NCBI RefSeq assembly: GCF_023856365.1
Contig: NC_064540.1
Span: forward strand, 13,293,191 to 13,357,190
Origin: Brienomyrus brachyistius
Taxonomy: Eukaryota > Chordata > Actinopteri > Osteoglossiformes > Mormyridae
Direction of reading: 5' to 3'
Length of the DNA stretch: 64,000 nucleotides
In this document: positions 40,301-52,300 of the stretch, in pieces
Position numbering within the stretch: position 1 is the stretch's first letter
Layout of the letters: every line of letters starts with the position of its first letter
Notes under the pieces: model-generated
Told to the model about the DNA's origin: nothing
Seen by the model: the letters and a program-made list of their open reading frames with translations, nothing else
Database searches by the model: none
Translations under genes and position numbers: made by a program

Positions 40301-43300
40301 GCACTCTGCCACCAATCAATGGGTACATAGCTCCCGAAGGTCCGAGCATCCTGGGGTTTTCGTCACTTTGTGCATGGTCTTCTGTCAGTATTGGTTGCCT
40401 TGATGGAGAAATGATGTGGAGGAGTACGCTGCATTCCATCCCAGAGTGTTCCCAGTTGAAGTAATCTACTCAGCCACCCTCTGGGTTGTTTCAGTCTTTG
40501 CCTGTTCCGTCCCAACCCTGGTCCCACATCGCCCTGGATTTCATCACTGACCTCCCTGCATCCCGAGGTAACACAGTAATACTCACTATCGTCGATCGTT
40601 TCTTGCAAATGTGCTGTCTCATAGCCTTGCCGAAATTACCCATAGCTAAAGCGGTAGCAGACCTCCTGATAGACTGGGTGTTCCGAATGTATGAGATTCC
40701 TGAAGGTAGAGTAGCAGTTCGCGGACCTCAGTTTGTTTCCTAAGTGTTCAGGGCATTTTGCAAAAAACTCATAATAACCCTGATTGTCTTCTCTAGTTAT
40801 CACCCCCAGATCAATGGAATGGCTGAGCGAATGAATCTGGAGGTTTCGAAAGCTTCTAAGCCTGTTAAGTTAGGATCGCCCTCCGGAAGGTTACTGAGGT
40901 ACCAACCACCACGCTTCCCCTGCAATGAACCTCCCAGCGATGTCCCACACGTGGAGGAGTGGTTCCAGATTTGTTGGCATATGTGGTCCCCCTTGCAACA
41001 GCTTGTACAGAGACAAGCTGAGCGTCAGAAAGTTTTTGCAGGTCGCCAGCGTCATCCAGCCTCTGAGGTATAACCCAGAGAACGAGTGTGGCTCTCCACC
41101 TGGAACCTGAGACTCCCCACCTGCAGTAAGCTTGCGCCTCGATATATCGGGCTATTCAAGATGATACATAAGGTTGGTCTTTCCACCTGCAGCTCCCCAG
41201 TGTTTATAGGATCTCCCCGACTTTCAATGTTTCTCTACTGAAGCTGGTTTGTTAGCAGAATCTTAAACTAAATCCTAAAATCAACTTGGAGCCAGTGAAT
41301 CAATGCTAAAATCGGTGTAATGTGCTTCCTCTTCCTAGTGCCAGTCAATGACCTAGCCACAGCAATCTGAACTAATTGCAAACATGCTATGGAAGACTAA
41401 TTGATGCCTGCAAGTATGAGAGTAATCCAAATGTGTGGAAATGAGGGCATGGATAACTTTTTACAGATCAGGGAAAGAAATAATATCTAATTTTCTAAAT
41501 GAGTCTTAGATGAGTTTATCTGCTTACAATATCAAATGTAATTTCAGTGTCAAAGGTTCCTGCCAGGGCACAATGCACCCCCAAGTGGAAGATGCTGTTC
41601 CACCACTGCAGTCACTCCAGAATGGAGAAAGGGCTACGCTATCAAAGCCCTTCTGGACTCTTGTTGATGTTGAGGAGTCCTCAAATACCTTATGGACTGG
41701 GAGGGATATGGCCCAGAAGAGCGCTCCTGGGTATCCACCAATGACATGTTGGGCCCCGATCTCAAGGTTGCCTTTTACCACGATCATCCCTGAGACCAGA
41801 GTCATGTCCCCTGGGCTGCCCCTGGGATCCCTCTCGGCCGTGGGGGGGGGGTTCTATCACAACTTGCCGGGCGGGGCAGGCCAATTGAATAGAGACCTCT
41901 CTCACCTGCTGGCACTATTTAACTAGCAGAGCAGGGAATGGCTGGCGTGAAGTATCATTGCAGCGTTTTAACTTCCTGCTCTGCTTACCTCGTCCGTCTT
42001 ACGTGCCTCACCCATCCTGCTTCCCCTGCCTGCCCTCCTCACCTTACCTGCTTCACTCCCTCTCTGTCTCCTGGGGTTCCTGTTGCCCTGTCTCGTGCCT
42101 GATTGTAGGACTGACCTCACCAGTTTCTGACCCACTGCCCAATCCCATTCTGGTTACTGTCTTTTGCCTGCTGACTCAGATTTGTTTGCTGCCAATCCCC
42201 ACAATAAAACTTTGGCTCTCCTGCAACTGGCTCTTGTGCAGTTTGTTCCGTCGGGGTGTGACAGACAGACCTTGTGACATCTCTGGCTAATTTAATGGAC
42301 ACTACACACTCTTTTTCTATGTTTTCAGGATATACTATAAACTGGAACTAATTTGAGGCCATTCCTCTTTCAAAGTCGTGCTTTCAATAAATATTGGATA
42401 AGTTTAACTTCAAATGGGACCCTGAGGGAATGAGGTATTTGGGCATTAAATTAAGTCAGGATCTTGAGAGAATGCCACTAAACAATTTTAATCAAGTATT
42501 GTTTAAGATTAAAACCAATCTGGATAAATGGGAGAAGATGAATTTGACTTTGTGGGGAAAAATTTACATAAAATGACTGTAGCTCCTCGTTAGAATTATA
42601 TAGCCTTGATGCTGCCAGTCACAATAGCAAACATTATTTTCAAAAATATGACAATACAATTAAGCAGTTTTTATGGAAAGGTAAAAGGCCAATTATTAAA
42701 TTAAATACAATGTTTGCACTTTAAGAGAAAGGAGGTCTGAGCCCAATCCTATATTATACAGCATATCGTTTGGGATGTCTAAGCGAGCTAAATATTGTCG
42801 TTGTGTTTGCTGGGGGACAAATCTCAGATGCCGAATATATCAAGGAACGTCAGTTATAATTGCTGCTTTAGTCACTGCATTCCGAATAATTTTGAGGCAC
42901 TGGAAAATGACTAGAGCCCTGGATGTGAAAGAATCAATGTAGGCCATGGTGGAAACATCGTCTTAAGATTGTATGCTTATTGAATCGAAAGAAGATAAAA
43001 ATAAAACTGATACAACTTTGCTATGACTTAGACTTTGGACTCATACGAAAACAACAGTTTGTGTTGTGTAGGTTCCCCCCTCCCCCCATAATATACTTAA
43101 TATCTTAATTTGATTTGTATTATATATGTATGGGTATAAGGGTGTGTATATATATGTGTGTATTGTTGTGGATGCATGTCATGTACCAGGAATTAAATGC
43201 AAAAATGGCTAACAAATGATACACCACATTTGGGGGGTGGCTGTCTGACCAATCAGCAATACTACTCAGCCCTGAGTGTGTGAAGTCAGGCAAGCGACTG

Positions 43301-46300
43301 TTGTCGTTCATTTTTCACTCCCGTTAGCAGTTTGGCCACAACATATTCATTTTAGGGACATAAAACGTCAAAATTTGGTGAAATACCACCAGTAACAAAG
43401 GATTTATCTCATATGACAAAACGTGAAGGTTTTTTAAAACTCGTTTTAACCACAAACGTCATTTTCGCCAATTTTCTGAACTTCCATTCACTTTTCTAAT
43501 AGTCCGAGGGAACTGAATGTTCAAAAATGCTAGCAAACCGCCTAGATAACGACGATATGAATTGTGCCTTCTACACTGCTTACACTCGTACAGATACCTG
43601 GGTATTCACTGAAAACTCACTACCTGAACTTTCACCTACTGTACTTCCTGACAGCACATGTGTTTGTTATGTGCTGCTTGCCTCAATTTATTTTTTACTT
43701 GTATCTCAGCCTTAATCCTGGAACTCAACTATTCCCACTAAAACATTTTTATCATTAGTTAGGTATAGTATATTATTTTAAACAGGAAATCATTTGGGGG
43801 GGTCTGTAAAGGATTAAATTCATTTGCATAATGTCTTATGGGGAACTTCAACTTGGAACTCAAGCAATTCGCAACTTGACCAGCTATCTGGAACAAGTTT
43901 GTGTTCCAAGGTACCACTGTAAATGTAACTCAGAATAACTAGTAAAAGCCTATTATATAATTTAATTAAGAATAAATAAATAGTAAATTCATAATAACTC
44001 TAATTATAAAATTGTTATGAATAATCAAAAAAATATTATTATGAAATATGATCATTTTGACTAGATATATTTGGTGGTAAGTGGTAAGATCCCCTCAATC
44101 ATTATGGTAACGCACACATTACTAGCTGCAGAAGCCCGTGGGACTGGTGAGACAGGGAAGGCCAAATAGTTTTATAGATTATAAATGGCTTTATTTGAAG
44201 TCGGTTGCTAAAACCTGCTATTGGAAAAAAAAACACTGTTAAGGCCATTTGGTTCAACTGAGAAAGAATTATTGGATCGATTAGTTTATTTAATTTTACC
44301 TTTGGTTCTGATTACATTTCGTTTGCTAGGAATGAATGAAATAGCCACGAGAATCTCTTCTTCTGTGAGACTTCTTGAAGATTCCAATGAATGCCCACCG
44401 GTGTGGAAGGAACTAAATCGAGTTTTGGCATCATTTGATTTGATTGCTTTTTTGGATTTTTGGACTCTGAATCGGACTTAGTAGAAACAGTATACTGCAG
44501 TAGCAAGCACTTTGCCTTGTATTTTAAGTTAATTTACCACTGCTTGATACTGTAGTTAAATATTGTGACACTAATTATATTGCTTGATCAATGTAATTTT
44601 CTGTATGATCTGTAAATGGTATATTCTTTGTTTGCTTGTGGTACTGCATTGAATTGCAGAGGGATTTTTTTTTGTTGCTTGTGGTATGGCATACTTCTGT
44701 GACAGTTTAAGTTAACTCAATGCAAATTAAAACAAACCTTACCTCGATATAATATTTAAATCTGTAGAGTTCAATTAATATTAGCACCAAATAAGTATTC
44801 GGCATTCTCCGTTCATATTAATTTCGGTTAATAAATTCGGTTAATAACACTTTTGCTTTGTTGGTTACCCATTACTTATTGTAGATGGAATATCTACAAA
44901 TTAACAAACATCTGAACTGAAATTCACCTATGGTCTCTGGTCTCGTTATTACTGTCATATACACCACTCCCACGAACCTAGCACACTGTAATGCCAGTAC
45001 AGGGTTACATAAATGTAAGAATAAACATGGAAGGTCTAGGTAATAGTGAGGATTGCAGAATAGTGTCACATTACTAGTGAAAGTCATGGTGTATGGAGAG
45101 TTTGACAGCCCCTCCACTCACCTGTTGCTTGAGCTGGTGCACCAGCCTATCCTTCTCCCTTTTCAGGGCCATCACCTCCTCCTGTGTCTTCTTCCTGTTG
45201 GAGGTAGACAGCTCCAGCAGGGCAATGTTGGCATCTTTCTCACTGATGGCCGCCAGAAGTGCTTGTTGCCTGTTGAGGCCAGGGTGATGATTTGCGAGTT
45301 TATGATATGAACAGGTTGGCACAGTGAAACACTAGTGAGACAACTGCATGACTGCAGAAACACTGGAAGTGATGATCATGAGAAAAGGGAGGGATAGAGA
45401 GGGCACAGAAAACAGAAGAAACTTACTTCATTTCCAGGATCTCCTCCAGCTGCTTCCTGCGCTCCTGCCTCAGGTTGGTCAGGTGACCGTCCCTCTCAGC
45501 GAGCGACTGCTGCGTGGAGCTCAGTCTCTGCTTCGTTGAATCCAGCTCCTGCCTGGTCTTCTCAAGTGTGGCTGCAAGCTCCTCCAGCTTTGAAGTGCAT
45601 TGCCATTAGCTACTGCGCATGCAATGTATTTATACTGCTACTACATTCACACACTATACTACCTTGCCAATATCTATAGGGCCACTATCTACATTAACAC
45701 ATAACTAAATCATGCCATACCTTTACATTTTGTGAGCTGTCTGGCAGATTGTCCTTGCGGGTCACTTGCATGAGCTGTGCGTTGTTCTTCATTTCCTCCT
45801 GCTGGTTGTGCTTAAAGTTGGGCCCTTTCTTTGTTTGGTCCTTCACTGTTCTGCTCAAACAAGGAACCAAATGCTGTCTGTTAAGGCTATGGAAAGATTA
45901 TTCACAGAAAAATAAATACAGATCCTATTTGCAGGGACACTGTGGACACAGAATCTATATACGCAGACAATATACATACTCAGAGAATATGCAGTATACG
46001 CACAATAACAGTTATAGAAATTTCAGAATTGTTATGAAAATATTACAGAATGGTAACACTCTGGGTTGCAGAAGTTTGGAACTTTTTCTTAATTCCATTT
46101 TTATTCCACTGACAGGGTGAATATAATAGGAAAGGATGTTAGAGCCCCTACTAACCTTGGAGCCAGACTGTATTTCAGCAAAACGGGAGTGAAGCAGAGA
46201 AGAGAAACAAGGAATGGAAACAAACACATAAACCAATAAGCCAATTACCATACATCCCTGTAGTCATAAGAGGCAGAAAGGGAAGAGCATTTGATGATAA

Positions 46301-49300
46301 CCAGTGCCTAATGCCCTTCTGTATGCATTACCAAGCTTGGGCGGAACGGGAAGGTACGGGGGCTGGTTCCTGTGACTGAACATGCAGCAGGGACGGCAGC
46401 CTCCAGTGTGGGGCATGCAGTCACTCTGGGACACCAACAGCAGAAACAGCTCCCTCATGTGGCTGGAGGAGCAAATGCCTCCATAGAACCTCAACCACCG
46501 CATAAACTGTGTGGAAAGGCCAACAGGCTGAGCTTTATGCCCTTAAAAGCAGGATACCGAGTTGGCAAGACAAAAGCTTCTTAGCACAGGTGGGACATGA
46601 GGAGTGCATAATGCAAACAGAACAGGGGACAAGGAGAAGATGAAAAAGCAAGTAATGCAAGTATACATTTTCAGGTTAATGGAAATGAAGAGGGCGTGAC
46701 GTAGTATTCGCAGACAATGGTTTTGGAGATGAAACCAAGTGAGGGCCATTCAGTGGAGGACTGAAGGAAGGTACGAATGATACGGAATGGAGATGGATAA
46801 GGTAAGGAACACAGACCACAACATGTCAAAATCGGGATGAAAAATGAATGGAATGCCACAGAGGCAGACACAGATGTAGAAGAATATGAGCAGCAGACAG
46901 AAATACAGTTTGCTTTTAGACAAAAGTGAACATGGGGCACTAGCACAATTAATAATTGTGGATGAAGGCATTAACATAATCACGCAACATACCTATAAGA
47001 AGGCGGAAATGCTAATAAAGTCATAAATGCAAGCTTTGGTTCTGAGGCAGCATATAGCATATTTATTGATGCACACATATCACACTGTAGATGGATATTG
47101 AGAAGGTAACCCCAAGTCATGAATGCAGCCACAGATCCCAAAAGAACTATGAAAGCAGTTGTAGATATGGTGACGGAGTAATGTATCCAGAAGCAGTTTT
47201 GAGAAAAAGGTATTAATGCCGGTCAAAGCAAGAAATACTTATTGAGATCTTGAAAGACTCAAAAGTGTGGATGTGTATGTAAAACAGGCACGGGTTTACA
47301 CATAAATGCTATAACAGGCTTCAGAGCGGAAATAGACACTGGGTAATACAGGGTAAGTGCATGGGTCTAGAGAGAAGATTTATCAGTGAATGCAGGCATA
47401 AGTGCAGCCTCAACGGAAACACAATGTAGCACAGAGTCATACATACGCATGTGCATGACATCAGTCGTCGATGTAAATGCAAGAGTGAACACTTATTCTG
47501 AGAGAGTCATAGATGCAGATCCGGACTTATGCAAATGCAGGTAAACTGTGCAGCCAACTGGATGTGCCAGGGGCAGAGCACTCACTTTCCCAAGAAATCC
47601 CACATCATCCCCCCTATCTGCTGCGGGGATGCTGACACAGAGGCGTGCCGCTCAGGGGGGGGTCTGCCACTGGAGCAGGGGCCGGGGGGTGGGGGACTGG
47701 GGTAAAGAACACAGTTAAGTGAGCACACACTAGTAATCAGTTCAGAAGTGTTCAATGGACAATGGCAGAGAGTCCCCTTGTAGGGTATTGAAGCTCTTGA
47801 GGTACATAATGCACCAGCTCTGAGGGTCTTTCATTCCATGCCGTTGACCTTAATTCACTGGTCAATGGGAAGTTATTTCTTGATCACTTCTAGGTTAACT
47901 ACAAAACCATTAACACCATAAAAAGCAGCTAGGAATCGTTAAAAACGTGAGATCCTAATATCTTACACATTTTCCAAAGCCATTAATTCGTTATCCTAAT
48001 GTGTTTCCCCATAAAGCAGGACCTCCAAATCTAACTGAGCTTCAATCATTAACCCTTAGCCCACCCACTCTTCCACTTGCCAGTAGCATTTCACATTCGT
48101 ACAAAAATTATGCAAAAATAATGTCTTGAAACATTACTTTTAAACCCAGAGAAATAAATCAAATAAATCAACAAATCAACTACTTAAGTCTTTGACTTAA
48201 TATTTATGCTAACGTCTGTTTGTCCCTTGTTCACCAACTGCAGACATCACTTTGCACAAAATCAAGCTCAATAGTTCAGTACATCGGTACTGATTTGTTT
48301 CAGCTACAAATAAACAAAATTGGGAAACAGGTACTAAGAGCGTGTATGTGAGAGTTAAACTGAAAAAAAGACAGACTACAGGCAGACCAGAACCAGCAGA
48401 AGTTTGACTGTGTTTTATGTCTCTGTTGAGGACAGACTGTAATTGCTGGGTACCCCAGACCGCCAACCTGACCTGTCAATCAAGATTCTCCAATGCACAG
48501 CACCCATAGTAATTCAGGGGAAGAGCAAGTGCTGCTTACTGCAAAATGCAGGCTTCATTTAAGGAAAGATCAGGTTTGACTGCTACCTGACAAAATTCAT
48601 CACCAACCTCATCCAGCAAAGGAATCGGTGCTATGAGTTCCAGTGGTAGGGCCACTCGTACTCAGCACAAAGGTGACAAGCAGAGAGAAGCCATCATGAA
48701 ATAAAACAACAGAGAAAGCACAGAATTACAGTTTTTCCTAAGTGGAACTTTTTTTTCCCTCTGAGGATTAAGGCATGGAGGAGACAAGGGAATTTTTTTT
48801 AATCAGTATTTGTGTTCAGGGTTTTAGGCTAATGTGTAGATTATAGTTAACTTAAAAATAATTGCATGAGTACAGAATGTGGTCTTCTGTTTATTATACC
48901 GGAACTGGGCTTCTCCACACACAAAACCAGCCAGAAAACATACAGTACTGGTTACAAACAATGTGACCTGGAGACTGCTAGTTTAAGCCCCAGAATGGGA
49001 CATGCGGTCATACTTTTATGGTAAGGCACCTCACACCAGGATTTCCATTAGCAACATCCAGCTGGATAAATGCGAAAATGTATCAGCTCTTGTTACGGGA
49101 TTACATAAAATTAACACAGATTTTACCTTTCCAGGTCAGTGATTTTTTTGTCCTTATCGGTCTTCTCCGTCTCCACCTCTCTTAGGATATCGAGCAGACG
49201 TTCCACTTCAGCCTGGGCCTTGTGCGATTCCTCCTTGTAGTAGGACAATTCCTGCTCTAACTGCTTGGCCTTATCCACCAATTCTGGGTGGCTTCGGCCT

Positions 49301-52300
49301 TGATCTGTGTCCAGGGCCTGCACCAAATACAGAAAAGCAAAATCAGGCTTCACAGCAATATCGTAATTATACCTGTTACTACTCTGTGCTATGCAGACAT
49401 GCACAACACACAAAGAGCATGACATATCGTACACAAAATATACAGATAGGCAGCACGAGAATGCTAGCAAAGGCTAAATGTGGATCATGTATTACAGAAC
49501 ACGCAGAAATTAGGACAAGGCCAACACAGCCAAACAAATGAAGACCAGAGATAAGTGAGCACATTTGGTGTAGGAATAAATCCACACTAGGCTATACTGG
49601 GGTTTGGACAACAGGAAAAAACACAGGCTAACAGAAAACACCTAAGACCAAATGGAACAAAAGACTGCATGATCATAATAACTGCGGCTCGGGCGTCATT
49701 GTTAGCCAAATGGTGTGAAAAATTTTAAATAGTAAAACAAATTATTTACATTGCATATACATACTTTTAACTGCTTGTTTCCAAATAAGTTTAAATATTC
49801 ATATTTTAGATGTTTATGTGTTTTAATTTGATAGCTGATTAATCCTTTATAAAACAGGTTTTCAATACTAATATTCTGGCTTTTCATCTTTAATAAGATA
49901 TGAAGATTATTTTTAAAACAGTGGAAATTATATATCTGGGATTATGGCCATTGACTTTCATGTGGCTTTTGTCAGAATTGTCTGGATGGTGAATAAGTTA
50001 AAAAAAAATAAACAAGGAAACAATGTGGAGGACTTCATATGGATAAGTGATTATAAAACAAAACGTAAACGTCCGAGGTGTGGGAATGTACTGAATCTGG
50101 GGCGACACAATTTGCCAGTTGATTTAGTGTAACTTGAGTGGAGTTATGATGGTACCAGGACAGCGTACCACTTAGGACTTACACTGCTGTTGATTTGGCT
50201 GAAGAGCTGCTCTGCTTGCTACAGTAGCGTGATGGGAGCAGGGATTTAGGAGGCGTAAGGCGTGCATGGAGGAGGGAAGACAGAGAAATGGAGAGAGAGG
50301 CGAGAGGGCAGCGTTATCCAGACATACCCACACTGTCGCCAGTAAACAGCAGCCATTCTGACTGTTTCACGAGGACAGGTACACAGCCGGACCATCCAAA
50401 ACAAGCCAGAAGTGAGTGTTTGACTGATGCCTCTAATGAATGCGGGGTCATGCTGGTCACACACTCTTCTGAATGAGCAGGAGGCTATAATCTAGCCAGG
50501 TGATCCCCTACTCATAACATTCTTAAAGACTGCAAAAGTTTCTGTACAAGGATTATTTACCGGCAAAGAACACTGAAAATATAACCTGACAAGTAAATTT
50601 TGCAGACCGATTTCATTAATTATTTTTTTCTTTACCATTATCTATAACTAGATAAGAAACCATGGTGACACATAATCCTGGGTACTTCTCTGGTCAGACC
50701 CTAGAGGGCAGTAGCAAGCAGAGCAGAATGGTGCACCACTAGCCTGGATAGTGAATAGCCAGGCTACAAGGTCCAGGCAAGGCTTTGCCCATGATGTGAT
50801 CACTGCTTTTGAAACATTGTCCTTTGAAACATATTTGAAACATAATGCCCCTAAATCTACGGTACACCAAGAAAATATGTTTGCTTTTATAATGATATTT
50901 TGTTTTGCTATTTTTACATATTTTCTGTTTATGAAACTAAGCCTTTTAAAAATTCTTTAACACTGAGTGTTCTTTTTAACAATGATCACTTGACTCTTTT
51001 CTGAAAGTCTTATTAATTCATAAATGTATCAAAAACCTTTCAAAATGAAGACCTGTAATGGGTCTGGTAAATACTGAGATGTGATAACTTTTGTAATTAA
51101 TGACAGTAATATTTCATACCAATAGGATTTGGTTGAACTCCCAAATTTTATTTGACATCAGTGTGAATACAACTATCTTATTGCAAATAATTATGTTAAA
51201 TGTCAAATGTAACTGTTTCTCTGGGGTGATACAAGACGTGCATGATAAAGTAGACATATAACAGAACAACTCATGCTAACAAACATAATTATGTAACAAA
51301 GCATTAATCACTCAGGAAATCATCTAAGTACAGGGATATAAACATTGACCCATGTAGTATAAAGCTTATCTAATATTAGAAAAATGCTCCCTGAGCCAAG
51401 AGTTGCAGTGGTTTGGAAAGACAGTGGCTGACAGACAGAGTGACAAGAATCAAAAAAGCAAGGATGACAGAAACAGTGAGAAATGGCAGCATCAGAAAGC
51501 AGGAATATACAGAATAGGGATGCCGGTGGGAGGCAGACATAGTAAATAGGGATGTGGCATGAATAGAGATGAAAGGGGCATGATGCAGAGAATACAGGAG
51601 ACATAGCGAGCAGACATGGCACAGCTATACAATGAAGAGTAGAAATTGGAAGACCTGTATAGATTAGTACAGCAAAAGGAATGGGAACAATAGAGCAGGG
51701 TTTTGACGCGAGGAAGAGGCAAAATCAGTCAACGGCGAGATGCTGCGAGACTTTCTAAAGACATATTGGGCAGTATGTGTCTATATATATTTCAAAAGAA
51801 CAGGATTTGTGTTTTTAAAGAGAAGCGATTTTATTTAATCTGCCTTTCTCGTCTCTGAGAGAATCACCGATGCTTGTCTTAAGCACAGTTTCCGGTGATG
51901 GGTAATAATTTGCAAAGTGGAAGCATTTTTTGAGACTTCAGTATCAACATCTGGCTCACTCATGTGGGATTTCAGCCCACATTATCCTGGCCATTCCTGC
52001 AGAGGCGATGTAATGTCAATCATAGGAGATAGTCAGCTGATTGTACAAAACTGCTTTCTGAGAAATTTTCTTTATTGCCGGAAAGTCTTTCAACATTACA
52101 GATATTTTTAGTAGTTAGCTTGTTTGGCTGCTTAAGAAGCGAGACAAACTGAAATTTCATTGCAACACTGATATGAACTGCCTAATTAAATTGTGTTTTA
52201 TTGCCTCGGTTGAACAACAACAACAAAAAAAAGCTGCTCAATGGTTACAGGAGCAAATTGAGCAGATGAACGGTACAGCAGCCGAGAGAGTACACCATGC

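Larger units (their letters stand above)
36765..42263 (+). mobile_element. Ty3/gypsy chromovirus-type LTR retrotransposon, full length but decayed
   Basis: LTRs at 36765-37210 and 41855-42263 start tatcacac/tatcacaac and end tgtgaca. The 5-bp target duplication gacag is at 36760-36764 and 42264-42268. The polypurine tract (ggggggggggttc) precedes the 3' LTR. Broken gag begins at 37231 (MDPVETQ then stop). Protease-like sequence is at 38470-38735 (ending LEHPWL), RT at 38820-39420 ([18 protein letters not shown]), RNase H at 39780-40140, integrase at 40290-41100 ([18 protein letters not shown]) and a chromodomain at 41680-41800 ([12 protein letters not shown]). Many stops and frameshifts make it inactive. 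Two other repeats interrupt it near 38180-38465 and 41270-41510. Confidence 0.9.

Noticed and set aside
38993..41073. Several 80-110 codon plus-strand frames resembling pol
   Set aside because: They are fragments of the decayed gypsy element and not host genes; reported once as part of that element.
44221..44481. 86-codon plus-strand open frame in the erc2 intron
   Set aside because: No recognisable domain, no splice context or promoter signs, and length is compatible with chance in AT-rich sequence.
48590..48690. A second possible erc2 cassette exon on the minus strand ([19 protein letters not shown], donor gtagca)
   Set aside because: The open frame has plausible splice sites, but its phase does not fit the flanking exons; in the phase that fits, a TGA occurs after about 17 codons.
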